Numbered from the stretch's first letter, positions 1 through 6,890 are shown. The stretch is 13,435 bases of DNA from an uncultured Dysosmobacter sp. (GCA_934504065.1 CAKSVQ010000053.1:1-13435); one strand, 5' to 3'. Made by a program: numbers and translations. Notes: a model not told the origin generated them from the sequence alone.

Positions 1-72
1 CTGCGTTAGTGACACCTGTGTTTCATTTCCCTTTGGTGTCTTGTAGCGCAGCGGAAAGGAATGGTCATAACC

Positions 73-1806
73 ATGAAGCAGCCAAAGCAGCCGGACAGCC
101 TTGCGGCGTATTTCCGGGAGGAAAAGGGTCCGCTGGCCATCGTGACCCTCACCGGACTTTTATATAATGTAGGCCTTGCCTTTGGGCCTGTGATGGAGGG
201 CTGGATGGCCCAGTGCCTTGTGGACATTCTGGGCGGCAGCGCCTGCTGGAGCACCATGGTCCATCTTGCGGCGCTGTATGTGGCGGTGACGCTGGCAGTG
301 CAGGGGGCGCGGTATTTCAAGCGGTTTTACGTCCGGCGGTTTGCCAACAACGTCAACCGCAGCATGAAGCAGGTGCTCTATGCCAACCTTTTGAAAACGC
401 CCCGGGAGGAGCTGGAACGGGCCGGAGTGGGCAGCCTGATGACCAAGGCCATCTCGGATGTGGATGCCTGCGTGGAGGGCATGCGGAAATTCACCACGGA
501 GGTATTTGACACCGGAGTGGCGCTGGCGGCCTATTTTGTGCTGCTGATGATCTACGACTGGCGTCTGGCACTGCTGACGGGGCTGTTTCCTCCGGTGGCC
601 TTTATTTTGGCCGAGCGAATGAAAAAGCCGGTGTCCCGGTGCGCGGCGGCGTATAAGGAGAGCGCGGGCCGCCTCAGCGGGGCCACGCTGGAGCGCATCG
701 CCGGGGCGGTGACCTACCGGGTCTTCGGTCTGGAAGCCCAGCGGGACGCGGCGTATGAGGACTGCCTTGCCGACTATGAAAAAAAGGCTGCCGCGGCAAA
801 CCTCTGGGAAAACACCCTGCAGCCGCTCTATCAGGTGGTTTCCATGCTGGGCGCGGTGCTGATCTTGTGGCTGGGCGGAAAGAACGTGGCGGGCAGCGGC
901 TGGGCGAACTGGGACATCGCGGCCTTTACGGCGTTTCTTGCCTGCTTTACCAAGCTTTCGGTCAAGGCGTCCAAGGCGGCAAAGCTCTTTAACTCCGTGC
1001 AGAAGGCGCAGGTCTCGTGGAAGCGGGTCAAGCCGCTATTAAAGGCCACGCAGGAAGAAGAGCCCCTTCCCCCCGCCCCGGCGGCGGAGGTAGTGGTCAA
1101 GGACCTCTGCTTTGCATATCCCGGCGGCCGGCAGATCTTAAAGGACATCAGCTTTACGGCAAAGCCCGGACAGATCATCGGCGTGACCGGGCCGGTGGCC
1201 TGCGGCAAGTCCACGCTGGGCAAGGCGTTTTTGTGCGAGTTGCCCTATGGCGGCAGCATCCGCTTCGGCGGACAGGAACTGCGGGACATGGACGAGGCGC
1301 AGCGCACCCGGGTGGTGGGGTATCTGGGTCATCAGCCGGAGCTGCTCAGCGCCAGCATCCGGGACAATATCCTGCTGGGAAGCCCCGGCGAAGCGGCGCC
1401 GTATCTGGCGGCGGTTTGCCTTTCCGATGAGGTGGCGGCCATGGAGGATGGCGAAAATACGGCGGTGAGCAGCGGCGGCGTCCGCCTTTCCGGCGGGCAG
1501 CAGGCGCGGCTGGCGCTGGCAAGAACGCTGTGCAGCCGCCGCCCGCTGATGATTTTGGACGATCCCTTCTCCGCGGTGGATATGAAAACGGAGGGCGAGC
1601 TGCTGGGCAACCTGCGCGCCATGGCGGGCGACAGCGTGATATTGCTGCTGTCCCATCGGCTGGACCGCTTTGCCCAGCTGGACGGCGTGATCTGGATGGA
1701 AAACGGCACGGCGCAGGCGGGCACCCACGCCCAGATCATGGAGCGCTGCCCCGCCTATGCGGCGCTTTACCGGGAGCAGAGAGGAGCTGACGGACATGGA
1801 AACTAA
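73..1806 (+). CDS. ABC exporter half-transporter, degenerate-site subunit (permease + ATPase)
   Basis: 577-aa half-transporter: an N-terminal type I exporter membrane domain (about residues 1-330) fused to a nucleotide-binding domain (about 340-577). The ATPase motifs are visible: Walker A GPVACGKST (373-381), Q-loop region GHQPELLS, signature LSGGQ (472-476), Walker B ending LDD (D496-D497) with D-loop SAVD, and H-loop H528. The catalytic Glu after Walker B is replaced by Asp (D497) and the fourth Walker A residue is Ala instead of Gly. Both resemble the degenerate site of ABCC or TM287-type subunits. The start at 73 is preferred over the in-frame ATG at 61, because the only SD-like run (GGAAAGGA, 53-60) abuts ATG61 directly but sits 12 nt before ATG73. 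The gene overlaps the next ABC gene by 11 nt, so the products probably form a heterodimer. Substrate unknown; a drug, lipid or peptide are all possible. Its promoter must lie before the window. Confidence 0.93.
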   Translation: MKQPKQPDSLAAYFREEKGPLAIVTLTGLLYNVGLAFGPVMEGWMAQCLVDILGGSACWSTMVHLAALYVAVTLAVQGARYFKRFYVRRFANNVNRSMKQVLYANLLKTPREELERAGVGSLMTKAISDVDACVEGMRKFTTEVFDTGVALAAYFVLLMIYDWRLALLTGLFPPVAFILAERMKKPVSRCAAAYKESAGRLSGATLERIAGAVTYRVFGLEAQRDAAYEDCLADYEKKAAAANLWENTLQPLYQVVSMLGAVLILWLGGKNVAGSGWANWDIAAFTAFLACFTKLSVKASKAAKLFNSVQKAQVSWKRVKPLLKATQEEEPLPPAPAAEVVVKDLCFAYPGGRQILKDISFTAKPGQIIGVTGPVACGKSTLGKAFLCELPYGGSIRFGGQELRDMDEAQRTRVVGYLGHQPELLSASIRDNILLGSPGEAAPYLAAVCLSDEVAAMEDGENTAVSSGGVRLSGGQQARLALARTLCSRRPLMILDDPFSAVDMKTEGELLGNLRAMAGDSVILLLSHRLDRFAQLDGVIWMENGTAQAGTHAQIMERCPAYAALYREQRGADGHGN

Positions 1807-3487
1807 AATTTCCCGCATTTTCCTCCGGGAGCTTCGACGGCAGTGGCCGCTGACGCTGGCGCTGCTGATCGCCGTGGCCGGAGCGGTGGCGCTGGGACTG
1901 ATGCCGCCGCTGGTGCTGGAGCAGGCAGTGAACCGCCTGACCTCCGGCGCGGGGGTGCCGTTGACGCTGGCACTGCTGTATTTCGGCACACTGGCGCTGG
2001 CGGGCGTGTTCGATTCTGCCAAGGAATTCCTCCTGACGGTGCTGGGCCAAAAGCTCACCCGCGCCCTGCGGGGGCAGATGTGCCGCAAGCTCTCCCATCT
2101 GAGCGCGGCGTGGTTTGCGGGCCGGGAGCCGGGGGCGGTGGCCTCCCGCTTCGTGGGGGACGTGGACACGGTGGAGTCCCTGTTTTCCTCCGGCATCGTC
2201 AGCATGGCGGTGGATGCGTGCAAAGTATTGAGCGTATTGGCCATTATATTCGTCAAAAGCAAGGGGCTGGGCGTGCTGATGCCGCTGGCCACGCCGCTGT
2301 TGCTGTGGATGACCCGGACGTTCCAAAAGCGAATGCTGACCTCCCAGCTTGCCAACCGGGCAGCGGTGAGCCGGGTGAGCCACCACGTACCGGAGACGAT
2401 CCGCTGCATCCGCATGATCCACACCCTGCGCAAAGAGCGCTTCATGGCCCGGCGCTATGACGCGGCCATTCAGGATGGCTACCGGGCTATGGAAAAATCC
2501 AATTTCTATGATTCCATCTATTCCCCCATCGTGCTGGTGGTCAGCGCCGTGGTAGTGGCGGTGATGATGGTGTGCGCCTCCCTCGGCGGCGGGATGGAAG
2601 AGTTCTTCGGCATGAGCGTGGGCACCGCGGTGGCGGTGATGGCGTATGTGGGCAAGGTCTTCGGCCCGCTGGAGAGCATCGGCATGGAAATTCAGAGCGT
2701 GCAGTCCGCCGTGGCGGGCGTGCGCCGCATCCGGGAATTTTTACAGGAGCCGGAGCAGGCGCAGGGCGACGCTTCAGTGACCATAGACACCCTGCGGCGC
2801 AGCGGCGCGCCTGCTGTGGCGGTGGAGCACGTGCGCTTTGGCTATGACGAGAGCCGGGACGTGCTGCAAGACTGTACCTTTACCGTGGCGGAGGGCGAGA
2901 GCGTGACTCTGACCGGGCGCACCGGAGCGGGCAAGAGCACGGTCTTCAAGCTGCTGCTGGGGCTCTACCGCCCCGGAGCGGGCCGCGTGCAAATCTTTGG
3001 CACGGATGCCGTCTCCATTCCCCCGGCCCTGCGGCGCAGGCTGTTTGGCTATGTAGAGCAGTCGTTCCATCTGGTGCCCGGCACAGTGCTGGAGCAGATC
3101 ACGCTGTGGGACGGCAGCATCAGCCGAGAAATGGCGGAGAAAAGCGCCCGTCTGGTGGGCCTGCACGATTCCATTTCCGCCCTGCCGCAGGGGTATGACA
3201 CCCCCTGCGCCGAGGGGCTGTTCTCGCAGGGGCAGTTCCAGCTTCTTTCCATTGCCCGGGCTGTGGCGGCGGACCCCGCCATCTTGCTGCTGGACGAGAT
3301 CACCGCCAATCTGGACGGCGAAACGGAGCACACCGTGCTCACCGCGCTGGAGCGGGCGGCGGAAAACCGCACGGTGGTCTCCATTTCCCATCGGCTCTAC
3401 CGCCGGACAGGCGGACGGCAGATCCCAATCGCAGGGGAAGATACCGGGGAAAATATGGAGGCAGTTGCGGTTTCCGGCGAAAAATGA
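1796..3487 (+). CDS. ABC exporter half-transporter, catalytic subunit (permease + ATPase)
   Basis: 563-aa half-transporter, partner of the preceding gene. The membrane domain is followed by an ATPase domain with canonical Walker A GRTGAGKST (374-382), Walker B LLLDE with catalytic E501, D-loop ANLD and H-loop H532. The signature motif is FSQGQ (476-480) in place of LSGGQ. So this subunit keeps a good ATP-hydrolysis site but donates an altered signature to the partner's site. That is the reciprocal of the upstream subunit and typical of heterodimeric exporters such as TM287/288 or BmrCD. The start at 1796 has GAGAGGAG upstream (around 1779-1786) and overlaps the upstream stop by 11 nt, suggesting translational coupling; a 13-codon longer in-frame start at 1757 is less likely. 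After the H-loop the C-terminus is short and low in recognisable motifs. It carries the promoter of the next gene within its last codons. Confidence 0.93.
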   Translation: METKISRIFLRELRRQWPLTLALLIAVAGAVALGLMPPLVLEQAVNRLTSGAGVPLTLALLYFGTLALAGVFDSAKEFLLTVLGQKLTRALRGQMCRKLSHLSAAWFAGREPGAVASRFVGDVDTVESLFSSGIVSMAVDACKVLSVLAIIFVKSKGLGVLMPLATPLLLWMTRTFQKRMLTSQLANRAAVSRVSHHVPETIRCIRMIHTLRKERFMARRYDAAIQDGYRAMEKSNFYDSIYSPIVLVVSAVVVAVMMVCASLGGGMEEFFGMSVGTAVAVMAYVGKVFGPLESIGMEIQSVQSAVAGVRRIREFLQEPEQAQGDASVTIDTLRRSGAPAVAVEHVRFGYDESRDVLQDCTFTVAEGESVTLTGRTGAGKSTVFKLLLGLYRPGAGRVQIFGTDAVSIPPALRRRLFGYVEQSFHLVPGTVLEQITLWDGSISREMAEKSARLVGLHDSISALPQGYDTPCAEGLFSQGQFQLLSIARAVAADPAILLLDEITANLDGETEHTVLTALERAAENRTVVSISHRLYRRTGGRQIPIAGEDTGENMEAVAVSGEK

Positions 3488-3493
3488 TATACT
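3465..3493 (+). promoter_or_regulatory. sigma-A-type promoter for the GTPase-RNase gene
   Basis: A -35 hexamer TTGCGG (3465-3470) and a -10 hexamer TATACT (3488-3493) are separated by exactly 17 nt. The -35 lies in the last codons of the second ABC gene, and the -10 begins immediately after its stop codon. Transcription would start near 3500 and give a roughly 70-nt leader before the GTPase start. This makes the GTPase-RNase and LspA-like genes a separately controllable unit, with read-through from the ABC operon also possible, because no T-run terminator lies between them. Confidence 0.6.
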
Positions 3494-3508
3494 AAAACTG
3501 TCAAAATG

Positions 3509-3538
3509 GCCGTTCCCCCGGCGGCATCGGGGGAAGGC
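3509..3538 (+). promoter_or_regulatory. 5' leader hairpin upstream of the leader ORF
   Basis: Stem TTCCCCCG (3513-3520) pairs perfectly with CGGGGGAA (3528-3535) around a 7-nt loop. Three more pairs, GCC with GGC, form if G3512 is bulged out. No T-run follows, so it is not a simple intrinsic terminator. It sits just after the predicted transcription start and directly before GCGGAAG, the SD-like sequence of the 7-codon leader ORF. It could therefore affect access to the leader's translation start or stabilise the 5' end of the mRNA. Function inferred. Confidence 0.45.
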
Positions 3539-3549
3539 GGAAGTATATC

Positions 3550-3573
3550 ATGAAAGAGTTTTTTGCATTATGA
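3550..3573 (+). CDS. putative 7-codon leader peptide MKEFFAL coupled to the GTPase start
   Basis: An ATG at 3550 opens a seven-codon frame reading MKEFFAL. It ends in TGA at 3571-3573, which overlaps the GTPase start ATG (3570-3572) as ATGA. GCGGAAG (3538-3543 and adjoining bases) lies 6 nt upstream as a plausible SD. The GTPase itself has only AAAGAG (inside this leader) about 12 nt upstream, so ribosomes ending the leader could restart on the GTPase. Leader peptides that sense stalled ribosomes are known before tet(M)- and erm-type genes; the same role here is inferred. A frame this short can arise by chance, so its translation is unproven. Confidence 0.42.
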   Translation: MKEFFAL

Positions 3574-6203
3574 AGAACTGTTGTATAGGTGTGTTAGCCC
3601 ATGTGGACGCGGGAAAGACCACGCTGTCCGAGGCCCTGCTTTACCGCAGCGGCACGCTGCGCCGTCTGGGCCGGGTGGACCACAGGGATGCCTTTTTGGA
3701 TACGGACGAGATCGAACGGGAGCGGGGGATCACCATTTTCTCCAAGCAGGCGGTGTTTCCGCTGGGCGACCGGGAGGTCACGCTGCTGGATACCCCCGGC
3801 CATGTGGACTTTTCCTCGGAGACGGAGCGGACGCTGCGGGTGCTGGACTGTGCGGTGCTGGTGATCTCCGGCACGGACGGCGTGCAGGCCCACACCCGGA
3901 CGCTCTGGCGGCTGCTGGAGCGCTATGGTGTGCCGACGTTCCTGTTCATCAATAAAATGGATCTGGCCGGGGCGGACCGGGACGCGCTGCTGGTGGAGCT
4001 GAAGCAGAAGCTTTCGGACGGATGCGTCGATGCCGCCGCGCCGCAGGAGACCTTCTGTGAGGAAGCGGCGCTGTGCGACGAGGACGTGATGGAGCGCTAT
4101 CTCACGCAAGGCACAGTGACCGACGGCGACGTGCGCGCCATGGTGGCGGCGCGGAAGCTGTTTCCCTGTTTTTTTGGCGCGGCGCTGAAGCTGGAGGGCG
4201 TGGACGCGCTGCTGGACGGCCTTGCCCGTTTTGCGCCGGAGCTCCACTACCCGGCGGATTTCGGCGCGCGGGTATTCAAGGTGGCCCGGGACGCGCAGGG
4301 TGCGCGGCTGACCTATTTAAAGGTCACCGGAGGAGTGCTGCGCGTCAAAGCGCCGTTGACGGCGCAGGGCGGGAAAGCCGACCAGCTCCGCATTTACTCC
4401 GGGGCGAAATTCCGCACTGTGGAGCAGGCGGAGGCTGGAATGGTGGTGGCCGTCACGGGACTTCCCGACACCCAGCCCGGTGACGGGCTGGGTTTTGAAA
4501 AGCCGTGGACAGGCCCCCTTTTGCAGCCCGTGCTGAATTACCGGGTGGAGCTGCCGGACGGAACGGACCCCCAGACGGCGCTGAAAAATCTGCGCCTTCT
4601 GCAGGAAGAAGACCCCCAGCTCCATGTTTCGTGGAACGATGGGGCCATTGCGGTGCAGCTGATGGGCGAGGTGCAGATGGAAATTCTGCGCCGCCGCATC
4701 CGGGAGCGCTTCGGCATGGCGGTGGACTTCGGCACCGGGGCCATCTGCTATCGGGAGACCATTGCCGACACGGTGGAGGGCATCGGCCACTTCGAGCCCC
4801 TGCGCCACTATGCGGAGGTGCACCTTGTATTGGAGCCTGCCCCCCGGGGCAGCGGCGTGACAGTGGCGGCAGACTGCCCCACCGACGAGCTGGATGGAAA
4901 CTGGCAGCGCCTGATCCTGACCCACCTGATGGAAAAGCAGCATCTGGGCGTGCTGACCGGGTCGCCCATTACGGATATCAAGATCACGCTGACGGCGGGC
5001 CGCGCCCACGTCAAGCACACGGAGGGCGGCGATTTCCGGCAGGCCACCTACCGGGCGGTACGGCAGGGGCTGATGCAGGCGGAGAGTGTTTTGCTGGAGC
5101 CATGGTACGACTTCCGGCTGGAAGTGCCTTCAGCGCAGGTGGGCCGCGCCATCAGCGATTTGCAGTGCATGAACGGTGAGGTGCAGCCGCCGGAGAATCT
5201 GGGAGAAGAAACGGTTTTGACGGGCTCGGCCCCGGTGGCGGCCATGCAGGGCTATGCCGCCGAGGTGACGGCCTATACCCGGGGGCAGGGCAAGCTGTCC
5301 TGTGTCAGCAGCGGATACCGCCCCTGCGCCCGGCAGGCGGAGGTGGTGGAAGCCGTGGGATACGACCCGGAGCGGGACGTGGACAACACAGCGGATTCTG
5401 TCTTCTGCGGCCACGGCGCGGGTTATACGGTGAAGTGGAACGAAGTGGCGTCCCACGCCCATGTGCCCCCCACGCTGCGCCCGCAGGCGCAGGAGGATCA
5501 GCCCGCCCAGCCCGCGCCTCAGCCCCGCAGGGCGCAGAGCTATGCGGGCACGCTGGCACAGGACAAGGAATTGCAGGCAATTTTCGAGCGCACCTATGGC
5601 CCTGTCAAGCAGCAGGCCTTCACACCGCCAAAACCGCCGAAGCGCCCCGTGCAGCAGGACAGCGAAGAGCAGCGCCGGGCCATCCGGGAGCGGTTTCAGG
5701 GCGAGGAATATCTGCTAGTGGACGGCTACAACATCATTTTCGCGTGGGACGAACTGAAAAAAATCGCCCGGGAGAATCTGGATGCCGCCCGTAAGGCGCT
5801 GTGCGACCTGCTGTGCGATTATCAGGGCTACCTAAAGTGCCGCGTCATCGCCGTGTTCGACGCCTATAAGGTCAAGGGCGGACTGGGGTCCGTGGAGACC
5901 TACCATAATATCCACGTGGTCTACACCAAGGAGGCAGAGACGGCGGACGCCTATATTGAGCGGGCCACCTATGCCATTGGGCGGCAGCACCGGGTGCGGG
6001 TGGCCACCTCCGACGGACCAGAGCAGCTCATTATTCTGGGCCACGGGGCGCTGCGCCTGTCGGCCTCCGGCTTCCATGAGGAGATGGAGCAGGTGCGCGG
6101 CGGCATCACCGCCGCGTTGGAACGGAACAACCGCAAAGGCCGCGTGGAGGCCATGCGCTCTGCCATGGAGCGGGCGCAGAAAAAGGAGGATGGATCATGC
6201 TGA
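3570..6203 (+). CDS. TetM/EF-G-like translational GTPase fused to a C-terminal YacP/Rae1-type NYN ribonuclease domain
   Basis: 877-aa protein. The first about 625 residues match the ribosomal-protection/EF-G architecture: G1 AHVDAGKTT (10-18), G2 RGITI (52-56), G3 DTPGH (74-78), G4 NKMD (128-131), then domains II-V. TetM-type domain IV and V text is recognisable, such as CYRETI, LLEPWYDF and DSVFCGHGAG. A Pro/Gln/Arg-rich linker (about 635-710) joins an extra domain (712-855) that closely follows the B. subtilis YacP/Rae1 pattern: LLVDGYNII (D718), VFDAYKVKGG (D764), KEAETADAYIE (D793) and VATSD (D815). Rae1 is a ribosome-dependent A-site endoribonuclease. TetM itself is about 640 aa, so the RNase module accounts for the excess. 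The domain IV tip reads VKHTEGGDFR (481-490) rather than TetM's YSPVSTPADFR, so tetracycline protection should not be assumed. The start at 3570 matches the family N-terminus; the frame stays open upstream to 3195 but that stretch is antisense-free shadow of the ABC gene. It overlaps the LspA-like gene by 7 nt. Confidence 0.92.
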   Translation: MKNCCIGVLAHVDAGKTTLSEALLYRSGTLRRLGRVDHRDAFLDTDEIERERGITIFSKQAVFPLGDREVTLLDTPGHVDFSSETERTLRVLDCAVLVISGTDGVQAHTRTLWRLLERYGVPTFLFINKMDLAGADRDALLVELKQKLSDGCVDAAAPQETFCEEAALCDEDVMERYLTQGTVTDGDVRAMVAARKLFPCFFGAALKLEGVDALLDGLARFAPELHYPADFGARVFKVARDAQGARLTYLKVTGGVLRVKAPLTAQGGKADQLRIYSGAKFRTVEQAEAGMVVAVTGLPDTQPGDGLGFEKPWTGPLLQPVLNYRVELPDGTDPQTALKNLRLLQEEDPQLHVSWNDGAIAVQLMGEVQMEILRRRIRERFGMAVDFGTGAICYRETIADTVEGIGHFEPLRHYAEVHLVLEPAPRGSGVTVAADCPTDELDGNWQRLILTHLMEKQHLGVLTGSPITDIKITLTAGRAHVKHTEGGDFRQATYRAVRQGLMQAESVLLEPWYDFRLEVPSAQVGRAISDLQCMNGEVQPPENLGEETVLTGSAPVAAMQGYAAEVTAYTRGQGKLSCVSSGYRPCARQAEVVEAVGYDPERDVDNTADSVFCGHGAGYTVKWNEVASHAHVPPTLRPQAQEDQPAQPAPQPRRAQSYAGTLAQDKELQAIFERTYGPVKQQAFTPPKPPKRPVQQDSEEQRRAIRERFQGEEYLLVDGYNIIFAWDELKKIARENLDAARKALCDLLCDYQGYLKCRVIAVFDAYKVKGGLGSVETYHNIHVVYTKEAETADAYIERATYAIGRQHRVRVATSDGPEQLIILGHGALRLSASGFHEEMEQVRGGITAALERNNRKGRVEAMRSAMERAQKKEDGSC

Positions 6204-6619
6204 CGCTTTTTGTGGCGCTGACGACGCTGGCGGCGTGCACGGTGGGGCGGTGGTATCTGGAGCGTCCCAGCCGAAAAGACCGCAGCTATGCCAAGGGGCG
6301 AATCGAACTGTGCACCTGTTATAATCCCGGCGCGGGCTTTGGCCTGCGCACTTCCCGGGCGGTGGTGACGGCGGCCTCTGCCGTGACGCTGCTCTCATTG
6401 TGGCTGCGGCGGCGCCGCGCCCCGGTGGGCGTGGGACTGCTGCTGGGCGGCGGTGTCAGCAATCTTTTCGAGCGGATGCGCTTTAAAAAGGTATTCGATT
6501 ACGTGTGCTTTCCCAAAGCACCGGGGCAGCTGCGGAAATATGTCTTTAATCTGGCGGATTTTGCCATCTTTGCAGGTGGGCTCTATCTGCTGCTGAAAAA
6601 GAAAAGGCGGAACACTTGA
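6197..6619 (+). CDS. signal peptidase II (LspA)-like membrane protein with altered catalytic Asp
   Basis: 140-aa protein with four hydrophobic segments (about 1-17, 54-70, 75-90, 115-134) and a Lys/Arg-rich C-terminus. The lipoprotein signal peptidase signatures are present in order: YNPGAGFG (42-49), GGGVSNLFER (84-93), VFDYV (99-103) and YVFNLAD (115-121). LspA is an aspartic protease that cleaves prolipoproteins in the membrane, using the Asp of the GNxxDR motif and that of FNxAD. Here the second is present (D121) but the first is Glu (E92). The protein is also a little shorter than usual (150-165 aa). It may be a diverged LspA or a paralogue with another role. AAGGAGG (6183-6189) stands 7 nt before the start. 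The start overlaps the GTPase-RNase stop, so the two are translationally coupled. Confidence 0.82.
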   Translation: MLTLFVALTTLAACTVGRWYLERPSRKDRSYAKGRIELCTCYNPGAGFGLRTSRAVVTAASAVTLLSLWLRRRRAPVGVGLLLGGGVSNLFERMRFKKVFDYVCFPKAPGQLRKYVFNLADFAIFAGGLYLLLKKKRRNT

Positions 6620-6727
6620 CAAGCCGGGGAAGATATGTTATTTGTATTACAAAGCTAATACACTGATACAATGAAGAAAAATGATGTGCAGCAACGTTTT
6701 ATAGGTTGTGGAAAAAGCCTCGCAGAG

Positions 6728-6749
6728 TTTCGCGTCCGCAGACGCGAAA
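6728..6749. repeat. palindrome 1: 9-bp perfect stem, 4-nt loop
   Basis: TTTCGCGTC (6728-6736) and GACGCGAAA (6741-6749) are exact reverse complements around CGCA. The element is not followed by a T-run on either strand, so it looks like a REP-type palindrome rather than a terminator. Confidence 0.6.
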
Positions 6750-6761
6750 GAATTAAAATCC

Positions 6762-6794
6762 GTGTTCTGCCGTGACATGTGCGTGGCAGAACAC
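6762..6794. repeat. palindrome 2: 10-bp perfect stem, 13-nt loop
   Basis: GTGTTCTGCC (6762-6771) pairs exactly with GGCAGAACAC (6785-6794). It lies 12 nt after palindrome 1. Confidence 0.58.
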
Positions 6795-6817
6795 ACTTTG
6801 CGCGGAGCGTGTGTCTC

Positions 6818-6836
6818 ATGACCGCTATGCGGTCAT
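6818..6836. repeat. palindrome 3: 8-bp perfect stem, 3-nt loop
   Basis: ATGACCGC (6818-6825) and GCGGTCAT (6829-6836) flank TAT. It is itself bracketed by the two CGGAGCGT direct repeats, at 6803 and 6843. Confidence 0.58.
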
Positions 6837-6863
6837 AAGGCACGGAGCGTAGCGAAACTTCCT

Positions 6864-6890
6864 CGCAAAAGTGGCGAAGCCACTTTTGCG
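6864..6890. repeat. palindrome 4: 12-bp perfect stem, 3-nt loop
   Basis: CGCAAAAGTGGC (6864-6875) and GCCACTTTTGCG (6879-6890) flank GAA. It ends 36 nt before the glycosyltransferase start codon, so it would be in the 5' leader of that mRNA if transcription begins upstream. No T-tail follows. Confidence 0.6.

Noticed and set aside
11..40. 6-bp inverted repeat GACACC/GGTGTC before the first ABC gene, as an operator
   Set aside because: Short arms with an 18-nt spacer are expected by chance, and no promoter can be placed around it within the window.
2..46. Possible tail of an upstream gene at the window start (frame open to TAG at 44-46)
   Set aside because: Only 14 codons are visible with no motif. 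Another frame stops at 7-9, so nothing supports one choice.
1138..2445. Long minus-strand open frame of 435 codons over the ABC genes
   Set aside because: It lies antisense to two well-supported ABC ATPase genes, and its protein is Arg/His/Ser-rich with no recognisable motif. This is usual in GC-rich DNA.
3372..3487. Frameshift near the end of the second ABC gene
   Set aside because: The C-terminus after the H-loop looks unusual, but all ATPase motifs are already in frame and the length (563 aa) is normal. No alternative frame continues a recognisable ABC tail.
3195..3569. In-frame upstream extension of the GTPase-RNase frame to 3195
   Set aside because: It overlaps the conserved end of the second ABC gene in another frame and gives low-complexity Ser/Arg/Pro text. 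The family N-terminus starts exactly at 3570 (MKNCCIGVLAHVDAGKTT).
6616..6672. Promoter for the glycosyltransferase from TTGACA at 6616 or TTGTAT at 6642
   Set aside because: No -10 box stands at 16-18 nt from TTGACA, and TACAAT is 19 nt from the poor TTGTAT. It is too weak to list as a promoter.
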